DNA of 53,072 nt from Globomyces pollinis-pini (taxonomy: Eukaryota > Chytridiomycota > Chytridiomycetes > Rhizophydiales > Globomycetaceae). Where the stretch lies: positions 1 to 53,072 of the forward strand of contig MU621200.1 in assembly GCA_025399215.1 (NCBI GenBank). The letters are read 5' to 3'. Position numbers and translations under genes: made by a program. The notes beneath the pieces are model-generated. The model was given only the letters and a program-made list of their open reading frames with translations, made no database searches and was not told where the DNA came from. Every line of letters starts with the position of its first letter. Position 1 is the first letter of the stretch. Shown one piece after another: positions 1 through 11,240 of the stretch.

Positions 1-9
1 CGGTTAAAA

Positions 10-774
10 ATGAATATCTGGAATGGTTCACATCCTTTAGATCCCAGATTTATATCTGTAAACATACCCAAAGAACCTTTAGTGAAAGAGCATCTGACAA
101 CAGAAGATCTACAGCGACTCTATTCCTCCCCACCAGACTCACCTTTCTTGGAAGCGAATAAATTTATTCGAATTCGAAAAAAATGGATGTGTCCTTGTCA
201 TGTTGATTGGAACGTTATGAAATCGAAGCCAGAAGTATCAACTTCAAAAAGACCTATATTCAAATTGCACTACAAGGAAGGTGATCAGTCCAAGCCGGCT
301 TCTGATGTTACGGCCAATTTACTTTGTAAAGAGAACGATAATTCCAATACTTCTTCAACTCCTGAAGTTGGTGGTGGTCCAGCAGTGACCGAAGCCACAA
401 AACGAAAAGAAATACAGACTAAAAATAAGGTAAAGAAAATGCCCAACGTTATAATACAAAACACCCCAGAAACAATTCAATATTTCGAGCATCCAAAAAA
501 AATTCCGACCGCTATTCCAGAGCATCGAGTTCAATTGAACTTTTTATCAAGTTGCAATACTATTGAAGATACTAGTTTGACCATGAATCCAGTACTTGAT
601 GCAAAATTCCGAGAGTTTGGCAATCAATTTACTACCAAAGTTGCAGAATTATATAAAAATACATCAAAGCAGATCCAGAAAGGGAAAGAATCAAGTAATG
701 AAAAGATTGTGGAGACTTTGCTGGAGACAGAGAATGTCAAAGAGTTGGATTTGCGAGATGTAAGTGATGAGTAA
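10..774 (+). CDS. Rco1/PHF12-like PHD protein, C-terminal part (5' end cut by window)
   Basis: The reading frame is open to the window edge, so the ATG at 10 may be internal and the true start may lie outside. Near residue 58 it has a KKWMCPCHVDW segment, resembling the end of the atypical PHD finger region of Rco1/PHF12 proteins (W-x-CP-x-H-x-D/E). Around residue 170 a PEHRVQLNF segment resembles the conserved stretch after it in Rco1. The rest is polar and probably disordered. Rco1-family proteins are subunits of the Rpd3S/Sin3 histone deacetylase complex that acts in transcribed chromatin. The family call rests on short motifs; the role is inferred. Another PHD protein is possible. Confidence 0.4.
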   Translation: MNIWNGSHPLDPRFISVNIPKEPLVKEHLTTEDLQRLYSSPPDSPFLEANKFIRIRKKWMCPCHVDWNVMKSKPEVSTSKRPIFKLHYKEGDQSKPASDVTANLLCKENDNSNTSSTPEVGGGPAVTEATKRKEIQTKNKVKKMPNVIIQNTPETIQYFEHPKKIPTAIPEHRVQLNFLSSCNTIEDTSLTMNPVLDAKFREFGNQFTTKVAELYKNTSKQIQKGKESSNEKIVETLLETENVKELDLRDVSDE

Positions 775-1043
775 ATTAATTAGTAGTACGCAGCATCGAT
801 GCTTCTCTTTCAATTGGATATCATGAGTCGGTTTATGGAGAAACATTTATCTTCCGATTGAATATTATAGATGATCATTTAATATAGTCCATGTTTATTT
901 CGCGATCAAATTATTAAGAATCAAATTAATTGCTTTACGCTTTATGTCAGTTGCTGCTTTTATTGAAACACAAAGCCAAAGAGCACGAGGTGGCAAATTG
1001 AAAAACTAAATTTCAGTCCTCTAAGTTTACAAGTTAAGAAAAC

Positions 1044-1583
1044 ATGGGAAAACAAGTTAATGAAGGAACGAATCCAAATGGAAAGGCTAACAATTTGGAA
1101 TCAGGATCAAACAATCAAGAAGTAGAAGCTTCTTTTGCTCCTCCTCCTGAATATACTGAACTGGAATTCGAACATTCTTCTTCTTCATTACAACCATTAT
1201 TATCACAACCTGCTGTACAACCTATTTACCCTACTGTTCCTACTATGCCTCCTACATTCAATATGAACCATCCAGTTAATCGTATGCAAGTTACAACTGT
1301 TTCCACTGGACAAGCTGTTCCTATTCGAATTGCAAATGGTTTACTACTATTAACTGTATCAGAACCTGTCAGGATGTATTGTCCATGTGACGACCGAGTT
1401 GTTGTCACTACATTGGAAAGAAAGGCTGATTGTATTCATTATGCTTGTTGTATCGGGATGTTCTTTATGTGCTTTCCTTTCTGTTTTGTTCCTTTTTGTC
1501 TGGATTCCACCAAGAGTAAGGTTCACAGCTGTTCTGACTGTGGATTAATGCTAGCAAAGGTTGTTGACGTTCATGATGTTTAA
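1044..1583 (+). CDS. LITAF-domain (SIMPLE-like) membrane-associated zinc protein
   Basis: Single exon, 179 aa. The first ~95 residues are Pro/Ser rich and include a PPEY motif near residue 35, the ligand type for Nedd4/Rsp5 WW domains. The C-terminal ~70 residues fit the LITAF domain: a CPC knuckle near residue 112, a hydrophobic Cys/Phe-rich membrane-inserting segment (about residues 132-152), and a second HSCSDC knuckle. LITAF proteins sit on the cytosolic face of late endosomes and lysosomes and act in sorting with Nedd4-type ligases. The gene ends 75 bp before the focadhesin-like gene on the same strand. Domain call is strong; biological role is inferred from animal LITAF. Confidence 0.8.
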   Translation: MGKQVNEGTNPNGKANNLESGSNNQEVEASFAPPPEYTELEFEHSSSSLQPLLSQPAVQPIYPTVPTMPPTFNMNHPVNRMQVTTVSTGQAVPIRIANGLLLLTVSEPVRMYCPCDDRVVVTTLERKADCIHYACCIGMFFMCFPFCFVPFCLDSTKSKVHSCSDCGLMLAKVVDVHDV

Positions 1584-1658
1584 TAAATTCGTTTTGCTTC
1601 TATTGTATTTTTATGGTTTAACTGAACTTGGTCTCTTTATAATTTTTTCCAATTCACG

Positions 1659-4600
1659 ATGGACTTTGAAATAATCAAGAAACGATTGTTCAGTGATCAT
1701 ATTTCAATTCAACAAGCTGCTTTGAATGAAGTATCAAAATCCATAAAGCAACTCAAAGATGGAAAGTTCATTGCACTATTGTATGAATCATTGGCAACGG
1801 AAAATGCGTTTCTAGCAGAGGAATCATTGAAGCTGCTTAGAAAAGGTATAGAATAGAATATCCATATTAAAAGTTAGGTACATATAATTTGATAAACGAG
1901 TTTAGGTGTTTTGGAGTTAGTCTTGAATCCAAAAACGATTGTATGTGAATTGATTTTACAATTAAGTAAATGCTTGGAAAAGTATCAATTGCTGATCATC
2001 AAAACCATTTACGACATCTTTTTGAACTTTCACAGTCAGCTAGATTTAGATCCACTAATATCGATACGAGAATCAAACAAGTCTCTTACTTATTTTCTTA
2101 TTCAAGAAATGAATACAATAATACGCTCATCAGATGAACGTGCAAAATTTAAAACACCCTTAGAGAGTCGAATTAAAATGATATTGCCATTTATCAATAG
2201 CATTCTATTCAAGGATCCCGATTCTAACGATACGGATAAATTAATGACAATTCATTTCTTAGCAAGTGTGTTAAACTATGTGTCTACTGAAAAATCTCAA
2301 GAGTCTATCAAAAGTATAACCAATGTCCTATTTTCAACCTTCGATCACTCTCAGCATGATTTAAATAACTTTATCCAGATCGAAGTATTAGAGATCCTAA
2401 CTAAACTTTTGCACTCTGATGTGATCACCAACGATGTTATCTTCCATCATCTTCTTTCTAGATTGATTGATATATGGTCGAGACAGTCAATTGTGGATCA
2501 ACGTACATTAACAGTTCTAACATCCATTATACAAACCTATGATGCAACCATAGATGTTTACAAGATTACAACTGTTGTCAGCTCAAGTATAATGTTAGAC
2601 CAACCTTTAAATAAGCAAATATTTCAATTGCTACAATGGAGCGTGAATGGTCTTATCAATTCCAGCTACTTGGATAGGATATATAAAGTAGCGTTTTTAC
2701 CAATCATTGCCTGTTTGATGTTACCAGTGGCTGTATTAACTGCGAAAGATAGTTATAGGCAGTCGGTGTATAATTTACTAAACGTTTTAGAAACTGCTAA
2801 AACAAATACCCCTGATGGCGACATAAGGGAAATGGATCCCGTCGATTTAAGAAATTCAGTTTATCAGCTTTACATAACATTTACCAGTTTTCTAAATGGA
2901 GACAAAATTTCCAAAAATTTTACAGCCATCGATTCATTGCATACTTTATTATTTTCAGCCAGGCTATTCAGTTCGAATAATCAAGTTGGATATAAAACTT
3001 TGCAATATTTTAATGAAAATATACTACTCTATCGAAAGACAGATATGTTAAAGGTGTTATCTCTTTATCTGTACCTCATCAAACGTCAACGCTTTCAGCA
3101 CTATATTTTAACAAAGTCCATCCCTTCTCTATGCTCATTTAAGGATCCATTTATTACCAACGCTTCGTTGAAAATCACTCTACAAATTATCAAGCCGCAA
3201 CAGTTTGTCACTGTATTAGAATTGATTGGTTTGGAATGCTTGATCGAAATATGGAAGATACAGCCCAGAATCTGGAATCATATTAAGATTTATATTTCAA
3301 ATTGGTCAAATCGATTTAAGAATAGTCAAGGTGGTGGTAAAATTAAACCACAAAGTGTTATTCAAAAGGAGAATGAATTGGAGATTGTTGTGACAAAATC
3401 GATTCTGTATTTTTGTGAAACTGATCCACTTAAATGTGGGGCAGATTTGATACCTGTTATTATAAGTCTTCTGAAACTTTCGTTGACACCTGATTTTGGA
3501 CACACGAGGAATGCATCATTTGAAGCAACAGGATATCTGCTATCTTCATTTAACGAGTGTATTATGGCTGATATTACTTCACCTAGATCAGGTATTCGTG
3601 TACGTCTAACCAGTAGCCTGGAATGTTGTTTATAAGTCCTACTTTGAGTCTCTTTCAACGGACTCGTATAGTATTGGTTATGTGAAAGTTTGCCAATTCT
3701 TTGGCTTAGTTGCTCAAAAGTGTGATGGTATGTGGTATACATTTAATTAAGCCATTAGATGCAAAAGAAAAGGATGTGCTATTTCGTACAGAAATTCTTC
3801 AACAATATCTCACACCATTACTTGATCATCCAAATGTAGAAATTCAGAATGAAGTGTACTCTGCTTTAAGATTTTTTCCCATGGATGAAATTTTAGAATT
3901 AATTCCATCTCCAGCTGAATTTCTTGAAATCTTCTACAAATCTAGTTTGCCAGATGCATACGCTTCTTTTCTAATTAAAAGAATTGAATTTGAATGTTTG
4001 AATATGTCTAGGCCTGTATTCAAAGGTCTCAGTTCGGAACCTGGAGCCAAAGTGACCAAGGCTAATTTGAACCCGTCGAGACAGCTAAAAGGAGTTGACA
4101 TGAAATCTTTGAAAAATATAGCGGATATATCTAAATCACTAACAAAATCATTCACTTCAGGAGCTCAGATTAATCGCTCTGCTTATGCCAGTACGTAATT
4201 ACATTTCTCACAATAGTGTCAATTCTCTATTACCCATATATTGAACAGATTAGTTATGACGATCAATCTTCTTTGAATCAATTACTTTCCCTGATACTGA
4301 AGGACATCTCCATTACTGACTCACCACTATTTTATCTAGATGCCATTGACGCTTGGCAATCTTTTTGGTGTCTTGTATTGACAAACTTATTTAAATCTCT
4401 ACCGACTACCACAGATGACTCACAAAAAGTTGAACTAATGTCAGATTTTTTCCAAAGAACTTATTCATATTTGTTTGACGATAGACTAGAAAAATCTGCC
4501 GTTCCCAGCACTTCATCAAACATTATACTTTCGATTTCTTCATTTTGCTTAGCTATTTTCCACCTACATTTTGTTCCTCCCACGAATTTTGTGCAAACCC

Positions 4601-6814
4601 TAATCAATCGATTATTATCAAAACTAAAAGAGCCGTTATTACCACTTGAGGTGGAATCTTCACTTTTGATATCTTTAACATATCTGGCAACTGGCTTACA
4701 GTTAAATGACAAGAAATTGATTGAAACTATTTGGTCTATATGTTTAAAGCCAGACCAATACAGTACCGATGGAGTATTTGCATATGGCATTTCTGTCGCT
4801 AAACTTTTATATCAATCATCGATATCGATGGAGGCTAATCAAACAAAGTTGCTGATGGATCAATTTTTGGACAGATTTTTTTCCACCGAATCAGGCTGGA
4901 ATAGTTTAGGTGCTGCTATTGGATTTTCAATGATGTTAAGCATACAAGATTTTCCTTTAAAAAGTCTTATTTCTGATGAAACACTACAATCAATCATGCA
5001 TTTGGCTATCAATTCTTTATCCAACGATGCTGAGTTAGACCATATGCAATTCAAGTCTGCATGTTGGATCATAAGTCATTCCTATCGCTCTTCTGATGAA
5101 TCAACTGATACTATCAATTTTGAAGATGTGTATGAAAGATGTAAGACGGAGGTACTTTACAAACTATTAATACAAATAGCAAAACCTTGATCTGTTACAT
5201 CATCTTTCCCTTGCTAAACTTCGGTACGAAATTTTACATTCTGTAGATATTGCCAAAATAATGGATAGAATTATTGAAAATTTGAACCAAAATCTAAATT
5301 TAAATTTGAAAGTGGCTACCATATATTCACTGCGTATTTTGTTTGGCTTAGATTATATGATAGAAGGCCAGCGAGGCTCTTATTTACCAGTCAGTCAAAT
5401 TCTTCAGCTCACAACAAACTGCTATAATATGTTGCTTCAGCCAAATGTGACACCAAAAGTCAGTCGCGCATTATCGCTTGCCATCGGAGCAGGTCTTTCG
5501 ACCGTCTATTCCACAGTACACGGAGTCAGTACAATTTCTGGTGCAATACAAAAATCAGGCGACCCAGAGGATTATCGAAGACTTAACCCAATGTCAAGCT
5601 ACTTGAAGGCAACTCACGACTCTTTGAAACATTATGTAAATAATGGAAGCCTGGATCTTGCCAGAAAAAGTTTGGATGTGTTGATCAATGTCAATACAAC
5701 TCTCCCTCCCGTTGATTGGACCGGTATATTCGAAAGTTTTAGTATTTCAGAAAAAAGCTATCTTAAATGTCTCATGTTTTCTTCCAAGCAAGTCTCTCCA
5801 AAATCTGCCAAATCATTGATTACGACCTTTATTCGAGCTTTTGAAGAAAATGCAACATTAGAAAAAGATGAACTGGCAGAACTGCTTTTATCAGATCTGG
5901 GAATTGGCAATCTGCTCAAGCTTGGTGGTAAGTTGATTTTCTTCTAATGTTCTACTAGATTCCTTGGTAATCAAGCAGGTCATCGCTGCATTAGGTCCGA
6001 TGCTAACTAATGCATCTCAAAATATTGGCAATCCTATCAATGTAAGAGATTTTGTTTAATGGAATAGTTGAAACTATTTCAAAAGATTAGTCACTTTATT
6101 AAAAAAGGTCATGTCAATGTGCAGTCCCTATTCTATAGAGATTTATCTGCAATATTAATGCAAATTTATCTAGATTTGGATATGGATAATTTTGATCTTG
6201 AATCGATGCACCTCTATATTTCAATAATAGAAAGTATATGCTCCGCTCTAGAGTTCCAAAATGTATTTTTAAAATCGATATCTGGACAAGAGCCGACAAG
6301 ACATGGATTATGGGCTCTGGCCATTGTGATGCCTAACCAATCAAACTTATCAAATGATTTTACACAACATTTGGGTAGCTTGCCAGATCGTTCTGAAATA
6401 GATCAAATGCATGTTGTCTATGCCTTAAATGCTTCTCTTAAACGTTGTACTCTTTCGGAAGAACAAAAATCAAAATGGTTGATTCGTCTATTAGATATTA
6501 CAATTCTTTCTGCGTCTAAAAATATTCCAAATATGGTCTCCTTCTATTGGCTTTTCACAGTATTGCCTTCAGTTCATTCTCTATGGGGTATGCAATTCAT
6601 TTTAGAACCAACCCCAAACTGGCCACAGATTCAATATGATGGGATATTATGGTTTCAGCGGGTAATTTCAAGTATCGAAGGAAATACTTTGCAGCAAGTA
6701 ATGTCCAGACTTAAAACATTACATACACGTGTAATCGATGAGGATTGTGTTAGTTTTAATGGTTCAGTTTTGTCTGATTTAGAAGAAATCTTGAATCATA
6801 ATAAATTTAGATGA
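1659..6814 (+). CDS. focadhesin/RST1-like HEAT-repeat protein, 8 exons
   Basis: Exons 1659-1845, 1906-3591, about 3617-3727, 3759-4190, 4217-5151, 5180-5927, 5959-6041 and 6068-6814 join into one frame of 1642 aa, close to human FOCAD (about 1800 aa). It is almost wholly helical repeats. A conserved-looking stretch (ALRFFPMDEI, then PSPAEF) lies mid-protein, and a TLPPVDW segment resembles the LPPVNW segment I recall from FOCAD. FOCAD in animals and RST1 in plants bridge the SKI complex to the cytoplasmic exosome in mRNA decay. Introns are 60, 25 (or 22), 31, 26, 28, 31 and 26 nt. A HEAT-repeat protein is certain from the sequence; the FOCAD assignment is by resemblance and could be tested by profile search. 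Confidence 0.6.
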
Positions 6815-6966
6815 TGATTGTCCAATGCAATAATAATTTTCATTCAATTTACTCTGCTTTTCTCAGCAGTGAAATGTTTTTTAATCAAATATATTACCTG
6901 AATTATGAATGACTTGTTTATTCCTCTAAAAAAGTCGCGTGTAATTATAACTAATTTCTTAAAAAC

Positions 6967-9187
6967 ATGGCCACTTTGACTGAAATTGGAGTGCGATTTA
7001 ATCCACCATACTTAGTTGCTTATTATGACTGTAAATTAGGAAGTAGACGTAGAAAAATTCCAGTTAGAGCAATAAAAGATGAGTTGGAAACAATTATGAA
7101 GAAAAAGTTGGATTCAACAAAACTTGCTGATGAAATTATTTCAAAGCATAAAACCTATCTAGGTGGATCAAGTAGACTTCAAGTAACTGGATTAATTATA
7201 ACCTTAGATTGTCAGACTCCTAGAAAAAATACTTGACCATCATCATTTGGATTTTGTACCATCAAATCAACAGAAAAGTCAGCCATCCAAATTACCAGAA
7301 CAGTCCAAGCCAAATGTGACGGAAAAGAATGATACACTAAAAAAATCATCGGATCCAGTAATGTCTGATATTGGTCATATCAGTACAAATTCAACTTTGA
7401 AGCAAGATTTAAAGGATATTAATTATGTGACAGAGAAAGCAAACTCATCGAAAGGAATTGATCCAAAAAATAAAGTGGACGCCATTGTACAAATTGACAC
7501 CAACAAAAATTTAAACAAATTGACGTAAGCTAACATATGACAAATCTAACACTTCAGTGACGAAGAACTGGCTAATGTAAAAAGCTTGATGCAGAAAGAC
7601 TTTGAAAAAAATCAAATAGCAAAAGGATCTAGTAATTTTACCTACGATTTAAAGGTAAATTGTTGGAGATTTATATATGATAGCGCGATTTTGGCCCTCA
7701 GACTGAAGGAAACGATTGGGACTCAGATGAAGAAGCTTCCCCTGTTCAAGCCAAATCTAAAATAGCTACTATTTCTGTCTCAAAATCAGATTCGGCCTCC
7801 ACTCAGCAAAAAGTGAATAACATCACTCCCTTAATCCCAGCAGCTTCAAATAATACCAGTGCATTATTGGCTGCACCTTTGCCGTTTTTAAAATCTGTGC
7901 CCAAAAAAAATGAAGCAAAAGACCTTGCAGATGATATGGATGCTTTGCTAAATGAGTTGGATTTTGATGATGAATCTTCTGTTAAAGAAAAACCAAATAC
8001 AGATGATTCTAAACAAGTGGTTATACAGGATAAGAAGGAACCTATCAAAGAGGAGAATGTTATTGATAAAACCGTTGATGTCAGTAAAGATGCCTCTAAA
8101 AGTGAAATCCAGCCCTTTAAGACGACAACAGCCGCACCTATAGATATCTCAAAATCGGAAGTAGACCAATCTCATATCAAAAGTGATTTGAAAAGTGGAA
8201 GTCTAAATTCTGGAATTCTTTCACTGCCAAAACCGTCACTATCAAGTTTACCAGCGCTTGGTGGCTCTCTATTAGGAACTCTTCCTCCATTAGGAGGTTT
8301 ACAAAAACCTTTAAACCCACTGAAAAGTATGATTCCTACTCCAATAGGCATAAGCGTTGAGAAAAAGATGGAACCAAAAGCAGACACTGAAAGAGTTGAT
8401 AACTCAAAATCTGAAAAGGAAATTTTTGACTCTATCATAAAACAAGAGCCACGTACAGCACCAACTCTAAACATTGGAGTATCGGATATAACCGGTTCTA
8501 TTGAAACGAAGGCATTAAAAGATAAAACACCCATTGTAAGTAAGTTGGAGGCGGACTATATATCCGATGATTTCGAGGAAGATTTCCACTTAGATGACGA
8601 CGATGAAGAAGATGAGGAATTCTCAAAACTTGGAAAGCAATCAATTGCCGAGAAAAACACAACAGCAAATGATTTAAAGGCGAAAGGAGTCGAAGCTTTA
8701 GCTATCACTAACAGTATTGCTACAAGGTTAGGAAACAGTGATACTAATGTAATAGAAATAAGCTGGTCGAACAGCCAAATAAAATTCCGTTAAAACCTAC
8801 AAATCAGTCGTCAATACCAATCAATAAGTAAATCAATTGTGTTTAACACCTAGAAATGATAACAACAAGGTTGATAAAGATACTTCAGAGAAAATAGTTG
8901 CCAGTGACAGTTTAAAAGCGAAAGACAATGAATTCAAGTCCTTGCAACCATTAACTCCCCAGGTTACATCTCTATCTAGTTTAGCCAACTTACCAAGTCT
9001 CAAGATGGGGAGTCTATTTAATGATAACGAGCTTAAGAGTTTAAAATCCGATCTTCAAGTTGAAAAGAAAGCTGCAGATTTTCAAGATGATTTTGGAATT
9101 GGTAATACCGATTCTGAAGGTGAAGAAATTGTATTTTCTGACGATGGACTATCTCTCGGATCTGGCAATGAAAATGATGCCTTTTGA
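6967..9187 (+). CDS. CEP19-like basal-body protein with long disordered tail, 6 exons
   Basis: Exons 6967-7182, 7208-7524, 7558-7654, 7684-8748, 8775-8827 and 8854-9187 give 693 aa; introns are 25, 33, 29, 26 and 26 nt. The N-terminus (GVRFNPPYLVAYYD, then KIPVR, then HKTYLGG) matches CEP19 (GIRFQPPAIILIYE, IMPVR, HKSYLEQ). After the second intron LNKLTDEELANVKSLM and DFEKNQ, NFTYDL and DWDSDEE match the second half of CEP19 in order. CEP19 sits at the mother centriole/basal body and recruits RABL2 for ciliary entry of IFT. Human CEP19 is 163 aa; here an acidic, Ser/Lys-rich tail of about 480 residues follows. The homology spans four exon junctions, which also validates the very short introns. 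Confidence 0.87.
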
Positions 9188-9616
9188 ATACAATGTTGGA
9201 GCCTATATGAATTATCAGATTTGCCATTACTAAATAAAGAAGTATAAATACCAACCGAATTATTTTTCTCTGTAATCTCTAATCATGGCCTGCACAGTTC
9301 ATTGCTAGCTTTTGTTCGAAGTGGCAAAACTGTAGATTTGAGTTTAATAACCACCACCTTCAGGCTTGCAAATTTCACTAGATACTATATTGCTGTTTCT
9401 TGGGTGTATATATGATTTTTAACAACGTGCTGATTTCTATTTGGAGTACGTAAACGTTTTTCTAATCTGGAAATGCTATAGAATTGTGACATTTTTAATT
9501 GCTTAACCATGAAATAATGCATAATTAATATGATTTTATCTTATTTGAGCTTACTAAATTTCTCTCATGCAATGCATTTATATCATCAATTTATTTAAGA
9601 GATATCACTGTTTTTG
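9188..9616. other. intergenic, no feature seen
   Basis: About 430 bp between the CEP19-like gene and a small minus-strand hypothetical. AT-rich, with no reading frame, repeat or RNA fold that I can support. Confidence 0.5.
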
Positions 9617-9919
9617 TTAATCATCACTGGGCTGGTATTTCCAAAACCCTTCTTCACGCATCTGACGGTGTATTTTATGCATGTCCCAATGAGTCTTTGG
9701 AACGTCTTTCACATCTCTAGATTTTGATTTTTTGTGTGGAGGTTTAATTAGAAATCTCAGCCATATTGGTTCCCATTTTGTGGGGATCACATTGACAGTT
9801 GCCAAAGACGATGAGTGTATCAATACTTTTAGGTAAGTATGATGATCTGGTAATTCTTCATCATTGGAGGAATAATCAGTTGAATCCTGATTAACAATGG
9901 TATGAGTTGAATTGAACAT
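9617..9919 (-). CDS. small hypothetical protein
   Basis: A 100-codon frame starting with ATG at 9919. The C-terminal half is basic and aromatic-rich (KWEPIWLRFL, KTHWDMHKIH, EEGFWKYQ), which looks more protein-like than random AT-rich sequence, but I recognise no family. No intron is needed. It could be the last exon of a larger gene or a chance ORF. Confidence 0.35.
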   Translation of the reverse strand: MFNSTHTIVNQDSTDYSSNDEELPDHHTYLKVLIHSSSLATVNVIPTKWEPIWLRFLIKPPHKKSKSRDVKDVPKTHWDMHKIHRQMREEGFWKYQPSDD

Positions 9920-9963
9920 TTCGTATGAGTCATCTTGAATTCATATTCTTAATTATTTATAAT

Positions 9964-10075
9964 GTTGACAAAACACTATTCAATCTTACAGTTTCAATTG
10001 GGTGGGATATTTTGGGTTCAACACCAAACACTATTCAATCTTACCGTTTCGATTTTGCAATTGAATGGAAAATAT
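9964..10075. repeat. imperfect ~56-bp direct repeat
   Basis: The segment beginning AACACTATTCAATCTTAC near 9971 recurs near 10027, each followed by a GTTTC-type run and ending in a TATTTTGGG/AATATTGGG stretch. It lies in otherwise featureless DNA upstream of the SIN Cdc14 gene. Confidence 0.6.
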
Positions 10076-10297
10076 TGGGCAAATCTGAGTACATTCTAAT
10101 GCAATGATTCGTATAAAATTTATCAATTTCCATCGTATCACAGTAAATCAACAACAGATGTTTAATAACAAAAGTTTACTTATTTAATTAAAGTAGTTTA
10201 AAAAATCGGTTTTATTTATTTATCCAGCTACCTTTTTTGGTATATTTTAATATTTTGTTGTTTAACTATTTTGACTTTTACGTGATCCCCATTCGAT

Positions 10298-11155
10298 ATG
10301 TTGACCCAAAACAATTCAATTCATGAATGGCAAAGACTTGAAAAGATCAGATTACAAATAAGTGGATTCATAGATGAAGGAGTGAGCATGGTATTCCTCC
10401 ATAGCTAATTATTGCAAGCTAGAAGCTGAATCAAGTAAAACTCGAATACAAGGCTTGACGCAATTGCGCACTTTAATCACCAAGTTTACAACAGAAGAGC
10501 GTTTGATGTTTACTGTAATTCATTCTCAGCGATCCTGTGATAGTATGATAATCACCGATGATAACTTGCTACATAGTTCAAAGAATAATTTATGAATTGC
10601 TCAAAAAATGTAAATCACCAAAAGCAGATGATTTGCTCGAGTTGTTAACGGTATTGGATCTTATTCAAGGTTTATCTCTAATCCATTATGAATCTAAGAA
10701 AATGGCATTGAGAAAACACCGACTAAATGTAACAAATAAGTGCTTTATTGATTTTTTAGATATTATTGACATATTTATCCAGCAGAGAAGAACATATAGT
10801 AGTGGCAACATTGGAAACTTTGCAGACAGTTCTCGTAGATTCATCGGAAAACATTCAGGTACGTGATCAAATCTATTTATCATAGGCATTTGAGCAAAAC
10901 TCTGGACTGGATTTGGTCTGTAATTTGCTCAAGAAGAAACGACAAAGTGAAGCAATTACGTAAGTTTACTGCATTCAGCTTAAACCACAAAGATACAAAT
11001 GCATAGAGCTACTCAACGTATATCTTCAAGATGAAAAGGAATATCCAGACTACAGCATACGAAATAAGTGCGTGGACAGCAATAACAAGAAAGGCAAAGT
11101 TGAGAAATTACTTGGAGTATCATTTGTAAAGCAACTTCTATCCACTTTCAAATAA
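10298..11155 (+). CDS. septation initiation network Cdc14-family protein, 6 exons
   Basis: Exons 10298-10390, 10419-10542, 10577-10728, 10760-10858, 10886-10959 and 10993-11155 give 234 aa, with introns of 28, 34, 31, 27 and 33 nt. The spliced protein contains VLDLIQGLSLIHYESKK followed by a conserved run ending VATLETLQTVLVDSSENIQ and AFEQNSGLDLVCNLLKKK, the signature of the fungal/amoebal CDC14 family (Pfam CDC14; not the Cdc14 phosphatase). In fission yeast this protein partners the Sid1 kinase in the septation initiation network at the spindle pole body. Four of the five junctions fall inside or beside conserved sequence, so the model is well supported. The last acceptor is AAG rather than TAG or CAG. 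Confidence 0.85.
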
Positions 11156-11240
11156 ATACAAATACATTATTGTCCAATTTACTTTATTTTGTGTTCTCTT
11201 GATCTCTCCGTTGTTTTGTCTCTTTGCCCTTTTTTGACTC

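Noticed and set aside
3306..3742. Minus-strand ORFs within the focadhesin-like gene
   Set aside because: Antisense to a long conserved exon set.
9925..10107. 60-codon plus-strand ORF
   Set aside because: Falls on an imperfect direct repeat; no protein-like pattern.
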